Positions 43,004 through 51,496 of a stretch of 64,000 nt of DNA are shown here, in pieces; the stretch's first letter is position 1; every line of letters starts with the position of its first letter. The notes beneath the pieces are model-generated. The model made no database searches. It worked only from the letters and a program-made list of their open reading frames with translations, and was not told the DNA's origin. Made by a program: the position numbers and the translations under genes. Source of the stretch: Pontibacillus salipaludis (GTDB lineage Bacteria; Bacillota; Bacilli; Bacillales; BH030062); assembly GCF_014642405.1 (NCBI RefSeq), contig NZ_BMIN01000016.1, positions 35,535 through 99,534 of the forward strand, read 5' to 3'.

Positions 43004-44137
43004 ATGATTACAGAAACCGAATCGAAACGTATCGTCATTAAAATTGGAAGTAGCTCTCTAACGAGTATGCACGGTGAGATTAGTCGTCGTAAGCTCGAAA
43101 AAATCGTAGACGAAGTCGTTCGCTTAAAAGATGAAGGACACGAAGTATTGCTTGTATCTTCTGGTGCAGTAGCAGCTGGGTACCGAAAGCTCGGTTGCCT
43201 TGAACGCCCAACAGATCTTGCAGAGAAGCAAGCGGCAGCTTCTATTGGTCAAGGACTTCTTATTGAGTCGTATTCTGATTTATTCCTTTCACACGGGTAT
43301 GTAGGGTCACAAATACTCATTACACGAAGCGATTTCTCCGATGAGGACCGTTACAATAATGCTAGGAGTACCATCAACGTTTTGCTTGATCGTGGCATTA
43401 TCCCAATTGTTAATGAGAACGACACGATTACGATGGATTTTCTGAAATTTGGAGATAATGACACGCTATCTGCAAAAGTAGCGGGGCTTGTAGATGCAGA
43501 TCAGCTCATTATTCTTTCAGATATCGAAGGACTTTATGAAGAGAATCCGAATGATAATCCAGACGCCAAACTTGTAGAGCATGTACAAGAAATTACTGAT
43601 GAAATTGAGGCCTCTGCAGGAGGATCAGGAAGTTCTGTTGGCACAGGAGGCATGAAGTCTAAGATTGATGCCTTTAAGATCGCGATGGCATCTGGGATCG
43701 CTTCTTTCTTAGGGAAGGCTTCCACTGCAAACATTGTATATGATGCAGTTCATCATCAAGCAAAAGGAACGTACTTTACATCCAAACCAGACACAACGAA
43801 TCTAGACCAAAAGAAACAATGGATTGCCTTTAATTCAGGGCCTGAGGGTGAAGTGATTATTAGTATGGATTCCAAGGACTTGATTGTTCAGCAAAAGAAT
43901 AGCTTACACCCTGCACATGTTACAAAAGTTCATGGTGATTTCGACAAGGGAGCAGTCGTTCGTGTTATAGACGTTTCCGGAGAAGAGGTAGGACTTGGTG
44001 TAGTGAACTATTCTTCAACAACCTTTAAATCTTTTATAGGTCAACCGATTGACAGATTATCCGAATACAAACAAGCAGCAGTGGAACGTGAAGATTTTGT
44101 ATGTCATCTCGACTTTACATTACCAGTAAGTGTTTAA
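43004..44137 (+). CDS. proB: Glutamate 5-kinase with PUA domain (ProJ-type)
   Basis: Phosphorylates glutamate with ATP, the committed step of proline synthesis. The 377-residue protein has the kinase domain (KIGSSSLTS near the N-terminus, SSGAVAAGYRKLG, INVLLDRGIIPIVNENDT, GTGGMKSKIDAF) and a C-terminal PUA domain from about residue 280. ATG 43004 follows CAGGAGG. It lies 34 bases after proC and 20 before proA. Next to the P5C reductase and without a T-box it resembles the osmoregulated ProJ, so high-capacity proline production as osmolyte is likely. Confidence 0.94.
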   Translation: MITETESKRIVIKIGSSSLTSMHGEISRRKLEKIVDEVVRLKDEGHEVLLVSSGAVAAGYRKLGCLERPTDLAEKQAAASIGQGLLIESYSDLFLSHGYVGSQILITRSDFSDEDRYNNARSTINVLLDRGIIPIVNENDTITMDFLKFGDNDTLSAKVAGLVDADQLIILSDIEGLYEENPNDNPDAKLVEHVQEITDEIEASAGGSGSSVGTGGMKSKIDAFKIAMASGIASFLGKASTANIVYDAVHHQAKGTYFTSKPDTTNLDQKKQWIAFNSGPEGEVIISMDSKDLIVQQKNSLHPAHVTKVHGDFDKGAVVRVIDVSGEEVGLGVVNYSSTTFKSFIGQPIDRLSEYKQAAVEREDFVCHLDFTLPVSV

Positions 44138-44157
44138 TATAAGGGAGGAATTGATAC

Positions 44158-45417
44158 ATGGTTACAAAAGAACAAACGAATGTAGAAGCACAAGCAGTTC
44201 AAGCAAAGAAAGCATCCAAGACACTATCCATACTAACTACAGAAGAAAAGAATAAAGCGTTATTTGCCATTGCGGATCAGTTAGAAGCGAAATGGGAAGA
44301 GATACTGAAAGCCAATGAATTAGACTTGATCAAAGGTCGTGAAGCGGGTTATGAAGAAGCTTTTATGGACCGCTTATCGCTTACAAAGGAACGGGTTTTT
44401 GAATTTGCAAATGGCTTGCGGGAAGTGGCTTCTCTTGATGATCCTACCGGTATCGTACAATCAGATTGGACACTTGATAATGGCCTTCAAGTTCAAAAAG
44501 TGACTGTGCCTCTTGGTGTAATTGGAATGATTTATGAAGCTCGTCCAAATGTTACAGTAGATGCAACAGGGCTTGCTTTAAAATCAGGTAATTCTATTGT
44601 CTTAAAGGGAGGATCTTCAGCGATTGAATCAAATAAGAAAATCGTGGAAGTCATGAAAGAAGGTTTATTGAACACTAGGATTCCTAAGGATGCCATTCAA
44701 TTTATAGCTAGCACTGATCGTAAAGCCACTAATGCATTGTTTACCATGAAAGACCACATTGATGTATTAATCCCTCGGGGCGGTGGGTCTCTAATTCAAG
44801 CAGTTGTAAATAATGCAACGGTTCCAGTACTAGAAACGGGAGTAGGAAACTGTCATATATACATTGATCAAAGTGCAGAAGTTGACAAAGCAATCTCGAT
44901 TCTAATCAATGCAAAGACCGATCGACCTGCTGTATGTAATGCAGCAGAAACGTTAATCGTTCATGAGAAGTGGTTGAAGGACAATAAAGAAGCGCTACTA
45001 TCGGCGTTTCATGAAAACGGAATTTCTGTGCATGGAGATGACTTGGCTGTTGAGGCGGTACCGGGTGCAATGAAAGCTTCAGAAATTGATTGGGCAGAAG
45101 AGTATCTAAGTAAGCATATTGCAATGAAGGTTGTATCGGATGTTACAGAGGCAATAGAGCATATTGAACTTTACGGCACAAAGCATTCAGAAGCAATTAT
45201 TTCAGAAGATATTCAAAATGTTGAACTCTTTATGAAACTTGTAGACGCTGCAGCACTATACCATAATGCATCTACTCGGTTTACTGATGGTGGAGCACTA
45301 GGGTTCGGTGCAGAAATTGGCATATCAACTCAGAAACTCCATGCACGTGGACCTATGGGGCTGCCGGCTTTGACGACAATTAAGTATCAAATGAGAGGTA
45401 CTGGGCAAATCCGCTAG
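44158..45417 (+). CDS. proA: Glutamate-5-semialdehyde dehydrogenase
   Basis: Reduces gamma-glutamyl phosphate to the semialdehyde with NADPH, the second step of proline synthesis. 419 residues, typical length. The family segments are VTVPLGVIGMIYEARPNVT, the catalytic cysteine in DRPAVCNAAETL near residue 258, and TDGGALGFGAEIGISTQKLHARGPMGL near the end. GGGAGGAA precedes the ATG. It is the third gene of the proC-proB-proA operon and is followed by a strong terminator. Confidence 0.96.
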   Translation: MVTKEQTNVEAQAVQAKKASKTLSILTTEEKNKALFAIADQLEAKWEEILKANELDLIKGREAGYEEAFMDRLSLTKERVFEFANGLREVASLDDPTGIVQSDWTLDNGLQVQKVTVPLGVIGMIYEARPNVTVDATGLALKSGNSIVLKGGSSAIESNKKIVEVMKEGLLNTRIPKDAIQFIASTDRKATNALFTMKDHIDVLIPRGGGSLIQAVVNNATVPVLETGVGNCHIYIDQSAEVDKAISILINAKTDRPAVCNAAETLIVHEKWLKDNKEALLSAFHENGISVHGDDLAVEAVPGAMKASEIDWAEEYLSKHIAMKVVSDVTEAIEHIELYGTKHSEAIISEDIQNVELFMKLVDAAALYHNASTRFTDGGALGFGAEIGISTQKLHARGPMGLPALTTIKYQMRGTGQIR

Positions 45418-45456
45418 ATAACGCTATGTGTTAAAGCTTATATTGATTTAATGGAA

Positions 45457-45487
45457 GGGATCCAATAGCTTGATTGGATCCTTTTTA
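45457..45487 (+). terminator. Terminator of the proline operon
   Basis: AGGGATCCAAT (45457-45467) pairs with ATTGGATCCTTT (from 45473) around a 5-base loop, followed by T residues. Confidence 0.85.
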
Positions 45488-45527
45488 TTTTTTGTTTATA
45501 AACTTTAGAGTATGAGCAATCCAAATT

Positions 45528-45556
45528 TTGTTGAGCTGCTATAGGGTTGATATAAT
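45528..45556 (+). promoter_or_regulatory. Sigma-A promoter of the SGNH hydrolase gene
   Basis: TTGTTG (45528-45533) and TATAAT (45551-45556) are separated by exactly 17 bases and lie 29 bases upstream of the start codon. Confidence 0.65.
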
Positions 45557-45584
45557 GGCTATTATAGTAAAAAGGAGAGAAAGA

Positions 45585-46142
45585 ATGAGAAAAATGGTAT
45601 GCTTTGGAGACAGTATCACCGCAGGACATGGGTTTACTCAGTCTCCATTAACGAAACAGCTTCAAGAAGAGTTAAGGGATATGGTTATTGTTAACAGAGG
45701 CGTGTCAGGTGATACGACTGAAGATGGAGTGAAGCGATTTGAACGAGACGTTTTAGCTCAGTCCCCTTCAATGGTAACGATCCTCTTTGGTTCAAATGAT
45801 GGGGCGGATCATCGGAAGGTACCACTAGAACAGTTTAGGAACAACTTATTACATATGATAAAGCGTTTAGAGGACACTAGTGTGCTTCTAATAACGCCTC
45901 CAGCGGTAGATGAAGAAGCCCAACAAAAACGAACGAATGAGAGGCTACGCTCTTATGCGAATGTTGTTCGGGAAGTTGCTGAAGAAACAGGTATCGAGTG
46001 CTTCGATTTATTCGGAGAGATGGTAAAGATGAAGGATTTTAAGTCTTTAGTCGATGGTCCCGATCATGACGGTCTTCATTTCTCTCTCGAAGGGTACGAT
46101 TTCTTAACATCAAAAATTAAAGAGTTTGCAAATCGTCATTAA
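45585..46142 (+). CDS. SGNH/GDSL-family hydrolase
   Basis: A 185-residue esterase-fold protein without a signal peptide. Block I is CFGDSITAGHG (catalytic Ser near residue 9), block II VNRGVSGDTT, block III LFGSNDGAD, and block V DHDGLHFSLEGY with the catalytic Asp and His. Such proteins act as cytoplasmic esterases, thioesterases or lysophospholipases. AAAAGGAGAG and a good promoter precede ATG 45585, which replaces the longer frame from 45528. The gene is followed, 62 bases later, by a small gene. Confidence 0.9.
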   Translation: MRKMVCFGDSITAGHGFTQSPLTKQLQEELRDMVIVNRGVSGDTTEDGVKRFERDVLAQSPSMVTILFGSNDGADHRKVPLEQFRNNLLHMIKRLEDTSVLLITPPAVDEEAQQKRTNERLRSYANVVREVAEETGIECFDLFGEMVKMKDFKSLVDGPDHDGLHFSLEGYDFLTSKIKEFANRH

Positions 46143-46204
46143 TTCATAAATAAGGCTCAACTGCTAACACTATAATTGACCTAATTAAGTAGGAGGGATT
46201 GGTG

Positions 46205-46360
46205 TTGAAAAAGCGATTTACTTATCAAACGCCCAAGCTTGAACCATTTATTTGTGAATTTAAAACCCGAAAAAGAGAGCGGGAACTAATTGAATTTGCG
46301 CGTTTCTCTAATCATAACCTCGCCTACAGAACGGACCCAACGAGATTTAATTTTAAATAG
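46205..46360 (+). CDS. Small basic protein (51 residues)
   Basis: A short gene reading MKKRFTYQTPKLEPFICEFK, then RKRERELIEFARFSNHNLAY and ending RTDPTRFNFK. It is strongly basic and aromatic and has no membrane segment. AGGAGGG lies six to nine bases upstream of the tandem GTG (46202) and TTG (46205) starts, and a terminator begins directly after the stop, so expression is likely. The family is not recognised. Confidence 0.65.
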   Translation: MKKRFTYQTPKLEPFICEFKTRKRERELIEFARFSNHNLAYRTDPTRFNFK

Positions 46361-46361
46361 T

Positions 46362-46390
46362 AAAAGCTAACCTTTGGTTAGCTTTTTTTT
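46362..46390 (+). terminator. Terminator of the small basic protein gene
   Basis: AAAAGCTAACC (46362-46372) pairs with GGTTAGCTTTT (46376-46386) around TTT, followed by more T residues. Confidence 0.88.
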
Positions 46391-46565
46391 ATGTATTGTT
46401 GTCTGCCAACCTGCTTTTTCTTTTCTTGAAAACGTCATTCAACCTATCCCTTTTAAGTCGAAAATACAAGGTACTAATGATTTCACTAGTAAGAAAATTC
46501 GGTCTTTACAAATTGGGGGAATAGGTCTATTCTGTTTTATTAAGACCGTTTAGAGGGGGAGAGAC

Positions 46566-47744
46566 ATGAAGCAGTTTACATATTCAAAGGCGCTAGAACG
46601 ATTGCCTGAGCAATTCTTTGCTAAATTAGTAGATAAAGTAAAGAGAGCCGAAGCAGGTGGGAAGGAAATGATTAATTTAGGACAAGGAAATCCTGACCAG
46701 CCGACACCTTCGTTTGTTACAGAATCCTTAAAGCGAGCAGTTGACAACGAAACCTACCATAAATATTCTCCATTTAAAGGGTTTCCTTTTTTAAAAAAAG
46801 CAGTAGCAAACTTTTATAAAAGAAAGTATGACGTTGACCTTGACCCAGAAACTGAGGTAGCGATTATGTTTGGCAGTAAAACAGGCCTCGTTGAGGTGAG
46901 TCAATGTTTTCTCGATGAAGGAGACACCGCCCTTGTGCCGGACCCTGGTTATCCCGATTACTGGTCTGGGGTTGCGATGGCAAATGCTAGTATGGAGAAG
47001 ATGCCTCTTCTAAAAGAGAATCAATTCCTCCCACAATATGATCAGATATCTAAAGAAACACTACATAAAGCCAAATTAATGTTTTTGAACTACCCAAATA
47101 ACCCTACAGCTGCTACAGCCACAGAGGAATTTTTTGAAGAAACGATTGATGTAGCGAATAAACATGATATTTGTGTCGTCCATGATTTTGCCTACGGGGC
47201 GATTGGTTTTGATGGGGAGAAACCGCTTAGCTTTTTACAGGTCCCTGGTGCCAAAGATGTTGGTGTAGAGATGTATACAATGAGTAAGACATTTAATATG
47301 GCAGGGTGGCGTGTCGCATTTGCCGTGGGGAATAAAAGTGTTATTAAAGCTTTAGAACTCGTTCAGGACCATTATTATGTAAGTTTATTTGGCGCGGTTC
47401 AGGAAGCTGCCGCTGAAGCATTAGATAAAGGTGAAGATTCTGTTAAGGAGTTAGTTGAGCTCTATGAAGCAAGAAGGAACCTACTAGTAGAAGGATTTCT
47501 TGAAATAGGTTGGAACGTAGAGGCACCACAAGGATCTTTCTTTATGTGGCTCGAGGTTCCTGCAGGCTTTACATCTGAATCCTTTGCTGATTACCTAATA
47601 GATGAAATTGGTATCGTAGTGGCACCTGGTGTAGGTTTTGGGGAATATGGTGAAGGATTCGTGCGAATTGGTTTACTAGAACCAGAAGAGCGGTTAAGAG
47701 AGGCAATCGATCGTTTTCACACGCTCTCATTTACAAATCAATAA
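46566..47744 (+). CDS. mtnE: MtnE-like class I/II aminotransferase
   Basis: A 392-residue PLP enzyme. The N-terminal region LPEQFFAKLVDKV, INLGQGNPDQPTP, VPDPGYPDYWSGVA and LNYPNNPTAATA, with the PLP lysine in MSKTFNMAGWRVAF near residue 240, closely resembles B. subtilis MtnE (YkrV), which regenerates methionine from ketomethylthiobutyrate in the methionine salvage pathway. No other salvage genes are nearby and no S-box leader is visible, unlike the B. subtilis locus. A general aromatic or alanine-type aminotransferase role remains possible. Confidence 0.8.
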   Translation: MKQFTYSKALERLPEQFFAKLVDKVKRAEAGGKEMINLGQGNPDQPTPSFVTESLKRAVDNETYHKYSPFKGFPFLKKAVANFYKRKYDVDLDPETEVAIMFGSKTGLVEVSQCFLDEGDTALVPDPGYPDYWSGVAMANASMEKMPLLKENQFLPQYDQISKETLHKAKLMFLNYPNNPTAATATEEFFEETIDVANKHDICVVHDFAYGAIGFDGEKPLSFLQVPGAKDVGVEMYTMSKTFNMAGWRVAFAVGNKSVIKALELVQDHYYVSLFGAVQEAAAEALDKGEDSVKELVELYEARRNLLVEGFLEIGWNVEAPQGSFFMWLEVPAGFTSESFADYLIDEIGIVVAPGVGFGEYGEGFVRIGLLEPEERLREAIDRFHTLSFTNQ

Positions 47745-47752
47745 AATAGAGC

Positions 47753-47783
47753 AAGCTCACTTTTTTAGAAGTGAGCTTTTTAT
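47753..47783 (+). terminator. Terminator of the mtnE-like gene
   Basis: AAGCTCACTT (47753-47762) pairs with AAGTGAGCTT (47769-47778) and is followed by T residues. Confidence 0.85.
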
Positions 47784-47836
47784 TTATACTTAGTAGTAAC
47801 TCCGAATTGATAAATAACAAAAAAAGAAAACCCACT

Positions 47837-48025
47837 TCAAGGTAAGGGGTTTCGGGAGTGGCGCTTCTTTACACGTTTTTTAAACTGTTCTACTTTGCGT
47901 TGACATATCCGGAGTTCTTTCCATGTCTGGGCTCGGTCTAATAGATCACGAAGTTCCCTAAATTCGATTGATTCCTCCTGTGTTAGTTTAATCTTAGGTT
48001 TCGGAAAAGGAATCACATCTCCCAT
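47837..48025 (-). CDS. Small basic protein of unknown function
   Basis: A 62-residue soluble protein beginning GDVIPFPKPKIKLTQEE and continuing with a basic helix (RKVEQFKKRVKKRH). The proline-rich start with IPFPKPK occurs in several small Bacillus proteins, but no family is assigned. ATG 48025 is chosen because GAGGTGAT lies seven bases upstream; a GTG two codons earlier is too close to that site. The gene sits alone on the minus strand. Confidence 0.6.
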   Translation of the reverse strand: MGDVIPFPKPKIKLTQEESIEFRELRDLLDRAQTWKELRICQRKVEQFKKRVKKRHSRNPLP

Positions 48026-48101
48026 GCTCACATCACCTCACTTCTAGGCTGTCCCTTTAGTGTATGAGCGTTGAGGAAGGGAATATGCTTTTTCGTTTAT
48101 A

Positions 48102-48137
48102 GAAAAAGCAGCTACTCGAAATAATCGATAGCTGCTT
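48102..48137 (-). terminator. Terminator of the yvbH-like gene
   Basis: AAGCAGCTA (48106-48114) pairs with TAGCTGCTT (48129-48137), with further CGA/TCG pairing in the loop. On the minus strand TTTTTC follows. Confidence 0.8.
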
Positions 48138-48142
48138 GGAAA

Positions 48143-48757
48143 CTAATTTTGGATATAGCGCTCAAATACGTCTCCAAAATCCTTTACCGTGTATTTTTGT
48201 TTACTTTCAACTAACCAGTTAAACGCTAACTGATTAATGGACTTGAATTCCTCAAATACACGGTTGTCTTTAATATCTGCTCGATGCAAAGTATTAGATG
48301 CATAATCAAGACTCTGCTTTGTAAATTCGTAATAAGCATCATTCTCGCTCATAATCTCAGCTATTTTAAGGAGGGCTTTATATAGGTCTTTCAGTTCTTC
48401 GATGTTCTTCTTGTGAACGTCAATGGAGAAAGACTGATTTCCCATTGAAAATTTAATCTCAACATCTAAATCAACGGTACCTGCGGTTTCAAGGGCAACA
48501 TTTGAAATCGTATGTTTGTAATAATCGTAGCGATGAAGCATACGTTTTTTACTTGTTGCGCTAGTACCATCTAAGTGAATTAAAGCTTTGTTCGTAAAGC
48601 AATACTCATCAGCAGCAGATTTAATTAGGAAGAAGATCTTCTCCCCATCTTCATGCATTACATAATCGTCTGCATCGACTTTATCATAGTCCTCTGGAAG
48701 AATAACTTTTCCCACATCACTTAAGCCAAGGGCATCAGAAGCTACCTTTTTAAACAT
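48143..48757 (-). CDS. yvbH: Bacterial PH-domain protein (YvbH-like)
   Basis: A 204-residue soluble protein. The first 125 residues form the bacterial pleckstrin-homology-like domain of the YvbH type (DYVMHEDGEKIFFLIKSAAD, EYCFTNKALIHLDG, VDLDVEIKFSMGNQ). A helical extension to the end (about 125-204) corresponds to the YvbH_ext region. Both parts together and the length match B. subtilis YvbH. The biological role is unknown. The gene is monocistronic, and a ribosome site GAAGGTGAAG precedes the ATG. Confidence 0.87.
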   Translation of the reverse strand: MFKKVASDALGLSDVGKVILPEDYDKVDADDYVMHEDGEKIFFLIKSAADEYCFTNKALIHLDGTSATSKKRMLHRYDYYKHTISNVALETAGTVDLDVEIKFSMGNQSFSIDVHKKNIEELKDLYKALLKIAEIMSENDAYYEFTKQSLDYASNTLHRADIKDNRVFEEFKSINQLAFNWLVESKQKYTVKDFGDVFERYIQN

Positions 48758-48810
48758 ATTAACTTCACCTTCCTGTCGTTTTGTATAATGCTTGTTTCAT
48801 CATTTAGATA

Positions 48811-49170
48811 TTAGTAGCCTACTTCTACAGAAGCATTGACGATATACATTAAATCATTTTTGTCTTCCTTTTCTTCTAAGTGAATGCCACTAGTCGTAAG
48901 CATGCCACCTTCCATCACTTCAACTGTGACAGTACCATAAGGAATGGCGCTTCGAACTTCTTCAATATCTAACTTTTCGTGATCACAAGGTGCTGCTAGT
49001 TTTATGTTAACGACCATGTTGTCTAAAGACTGTTCGGGTAAAATACTTTTAATACCAGGCATAGAGTTGGTATGTATGGCGTTTTTTACAGCACGAACAG
49101 CTGCTTTTGTGACATTCTGACCGTGAACATCAACGCCCATACCTGTTTCAATAAATACGAGTTGTTCCAT
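48811..49170 (-). CDS. Lin0512-family protein
   Basis: A 119-residue protein with the small alpha/beta fold of the Lin0512 family: FIETGMGVDVHGQNVTKAAV at the start, AIHTNSMPGI in the middle and EVMEGGMLTTSGI later. Homologues are about this length and are found in Firmicutes and Proteobacteria. The biochemical function is unknown. ATG 49170 follows AAAGGAGCGA and replaces the longer frame from 49194. It stands alone upstream of composite repeat copy 2. Confidence 0.82.
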   Translation of the reverse strand: MEQLVFIETGMGVDVHGQNVTKAAVRAVKNAIHTNSMPGIKSILPEQSLDNMVVNIKLAAPCDHEKLDIEEVRSAIPYGTVTVEVMEGGMLTTSGIHLEEKEDKNDLMYIVNASVEVGY

Positions 49171-49276
49171 TCTATCGCTCCTTTCTATAATCATCCCTAT
49201 TGTAGCATATGGTCATTTTCTTGTGGTAAATGGTCTCTTTATTCAATTGGTCTTATTAAAGTTTTAATGCTTCCTT

Positions 49277-49728
49277 GTTAATAAGCTAACTCAAGAATAG
49301 GGTGGTATTGTTGAACACTTGAAATTTAGAGAATGTTTCCGTTACCTTTAGTTTAGTGTAAGGTGGGCCTGGAGACCACTCGCTTTCCTATGGCTCACCT
49401 AGGCTCTTCTGCCCACGGGAGTCTTGCAGTTTCCAGGCCCACCTTTGCCATATAAGGGTAAACGAAAACATGCCATATAGGTTGACATTAGAAATCCTGA
49501 TGCGAACTGCGGGATCGTTCACCTTATTAAAGCCAGGGCATGCTCGGGGACTGCGAGACTCCCGCGGGAAAAGGAGCCTAGGGGGGACCCCGCAGAGAGC
49601 GTATGCGAACGAGGAGGCTTCCCAGCTCCCCGCAGGAAAGCGAGTTGTCCCCGAGCAAGCCCAAGCACTCATAATCGTAACGGCCCCTTCCAGCTTCAAT
49701 TCTTCCGCATAAGGGGGCATATAGGGCA
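49277..49728. repeat. Composite palindromic repeat, copy 2 (about 450 bp)
   Basis: Same family and orientation as copy 3. It starts with TCAAGAATAGGGTGGTATTG and GAGAATGTTTCCGTT. Module A (49361-49444) has 13-bp perfect arms AGGTGGGCCTGGA but a shortened interior. A spacer with AACATGCCATATAGG follows, then module B (49542-49656) with arms GCTCGGGGAC. The end carries CATAAGGGGGCATATAGGG. The outer AT-rich tail seen in copies 1 and 3 is missing or diverged. Open frames across it are not supported as genes. Confidence 0.9.
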
Positions 49729-49732
49729 TATA

Positions 49733-49763
49733 AAAACAACCAGCCAAGATGGCTGGTTGTTTT
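49733..49763 (-). terminator. Terminator of the cation antiporter gene
   Basis: A perfect 14-bp stem, 49733-49746 with 49750-49763, with an AGA loop. The sequence is AT-rich at its base and overlaps the antiporter stop codon. Confidence 0.85.
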
Positions 49764-50760
49764 AAATCGTAGAATGAGTGTAGATCAAATAGCTTGATGC
49801 TAAGTAAATCAGCACAATTAACGTAGAAGGGATAACGTACGTTAGTGAATTGGCTGATTTCTTTCGCAAAATGGCATAAAGAGTAATTGCGATTAAGAGC
49901 ATTGATCCAATTATGGAGTATACATGAGCTTCGTTTCCTGCTTGGAGAAGAGGGCCATCTCTGAAAAAGATATCTGTCCCGGCTAGAATGAGCAGGTTAA
50001 ACAAGTTGCTTCCAAGTATCCCGTTCATCATTAAAGAGTAATTTCGCAATCGAATAGCGATAAAAGATGATACAGCTTCGGGTAATGAAGTGCTTGCAGC
50101 GATTAGTAATGAACCAACAAATGTAGATCCAAGTCCGCTAATTTGCGCAATGCGATCTCCAGTTACCGTAAGAAGACTTCCTGCAAGTATTGTTCCTATT
50201 GCAGCAAGTGCGAAGTAGAGAATGGCTTGGTTTAAGCTCGTATCTTTAATTCGTTGTTGGTGTCTTGCATTCGCTTCTTCAACAGGGGTTTCTACCTCAT
50301 TTGAGGTGAACTGTGATATAACTCTAATCCCAACAAGGTAAAATGCAATGATCATGATTGAATCAAGTCCAACTCCCCAGAAGGAATACGGAAGGGAAAT
50401 GATAAAGGATAATAAAATAACCATCGACATTAATAGACCAAGTCCCGCTGTAGCTGCATGTTCATTTGTTGAGTAACGCAATAGGCGAGACCTGCGGTAA
50501 TAAAGATCAAATAACGCTAGTATAAGTACGTTAAAAAGATTACTACCCAATAGGTTTCCTAAAGCTAGGTCTGGATTATCTATGGTTACAGCGGTGATAC
50601 TTGTTGTGATTTCTGGCAAGGATGTTGCGGCACCAAGCAAAAGCCCAATCATGGCACCTGTAGCAGCTGATTTCTTTTCAATGATATCTGCATAAGTGGA
50701 TAAGTTTACAGCTAGTAAAAAGGTAACTATAGCAGCTATCGTAAAGAGAATATAGGTCAA
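49762..50760 (-). CDS. CaCA-family Na+(K+)/Ca2+ antiporter
   Basis: A 332-residue membrane protein with about ten helices in two inverted halves. Each half has the ion-binding alpha repeat: GAATSLPEITTS near residue 45 and AASTSLPEAVSSF near residue 220, plus GNLLGSNLFNVLI and GILGSNLFNLLIL. This is the YrbG-type sodium/calcium exchanger family, which extrudes Ca2+ using the sodium or proton gradient. It starts at TTG behind AGGAGTG. The phosphatase gene lies 47 bases upstream on the same strand, so cotranscription is possible. Confidence 0.92.
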   Translation of the reverse strand: MTYILFTIAAIVTFLLAVNLSTYADIIEKKSAATGAMIGLLLGAATSLPEITTSITAVTIDNPDLALGNLLGSNLFNVLILALFDLYYRRSRLLRYSTNEHAATAGLGLLMSMVILLSFIISLPYSFWGVGLDSIMIIAFYLVGIRVISQFTSNEVETPVEEANARHQQRIKDTSLNQAILYFALAAIGTILAGSLLTVTGDRIAQISGLGSTFVGSLLIAASTSLPEAVSSFIAIRLRNYSLMMNGILGSNLFNLLILAGTDIFFRDGPLLQAGNEAHVYSIIGSMLLIAITLYAILRKKSANSLTYVIPSTLIVLIYLASSYLIYTHSTI

Positions 50761-50807
50761 GTAAAATACACTCCTGTGTTCATTGTTAAAATGTTCGATT
50801 CCTGTGT

Positions 50808-51383
50808 TTAAGAAAGGTGATGAGTTTCATTGTAGGTTGTGATTTGCCAAAGTTCATTTAGGTGTTCAATGTTACTGATACACGCATTCATTAACTTCGT
50901 CTTACCTGAACCAATTTCTCCTTCAGATAGGACGGATAATATGGCATTAATCACAGCACCATGAGCAACTAATAGAATCTTTTTGTCTTGAAATTGTTGT
51001 TGAACTTCGTTGAGGCCATCAAAAATTCGTTTTTGGAATGGTTCCCACTCCTCTTGTCCCTGATAATCGCGATTAGGGTATCTCGCATGGATTTCATCAT
51101 ATGTTAACCCAGATCCTTCACCGAAAGCTCGCTCTTTGAAGTTCTCCATCTCCACAAGATCAATAGGTTGGTTGAGATGGTCTAATATAATAGTAGCTGT
51201 TTCTTTTGCTCTTGATAGAGGACTTGTAATGAACACGTCCCAATCGTAATGTTGAAGGTGTAAACCGGCTTCCTTTGCCTGCTGACGTCCTGTATCATTT
51301 AAGTGGATGTCTTCTTGGCCTTGTAAACGCGATTGTTTGTTCCACTCGGTTTCACCATGTCTTACTAAACATATGGTTGTCAA
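50808..51383 (-). CDS. Histidine phosphatase-family protein
   Basis: A 191-residue phosphoglycerate-mutase-like phosphatase. The phosphorylated histidine is in LVRHGETEWN near residue 9. SPLSRAKETATII, the acid glutamate region ERAFGEGSGLTYDE, and the second histidine in VAHGAVINA near residue 140 complete the site. Relatives include broad-specificity PhoE and alpha-ribazole phosphatase CobC; no cobalamin genes are nearby, so a general phosphatase is likelier. The start is TTG, behind AAAGGAT. Confidence 0.9.
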   Translation of the reverse strand: MTTICLVRHGETEWNKQSRLQGQEDIHLNDTGRQQAKEAGLHLQHYDWDVFITSPLSRAKETATIILDHLNQPIDLVEMENFKERAFGEGSGLTYDEIHARYPNRDYQGQEEWEPFQKRIFDGLNEVQQQFQDKKILLVAHGAVINAILSVLSEGEIGSGKTKLMNACISNIEHLNELWQITTYNETHHLS

Positions 51384-51496
51384 GATATCTAAATCCTTTC
51401 TTATGAAGAAACGTGCTTAACTGTTTCGATTATTGGGTCACTATTATTGTACATAAGCAGCGGGTAAGGAGCAACGAAAAACGTCTCTCAAGTATG

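Noticed and set aside
46391..46565. Possible S-box upstream of the mtnE-like gene
   Set aside because: I looked because B. subtilis salvage genes have SAM riboswitches, but none of the core motifs (AGGGA, GCAACC) appear in an S-box arrangement.
49388..49747. Open frames of 80-119 codons over repeat copy 2
   Set aside because: Same reason as at 30.5 kb: they follow the repeat sequence, and copies 1 and 3 do not keep the frame.
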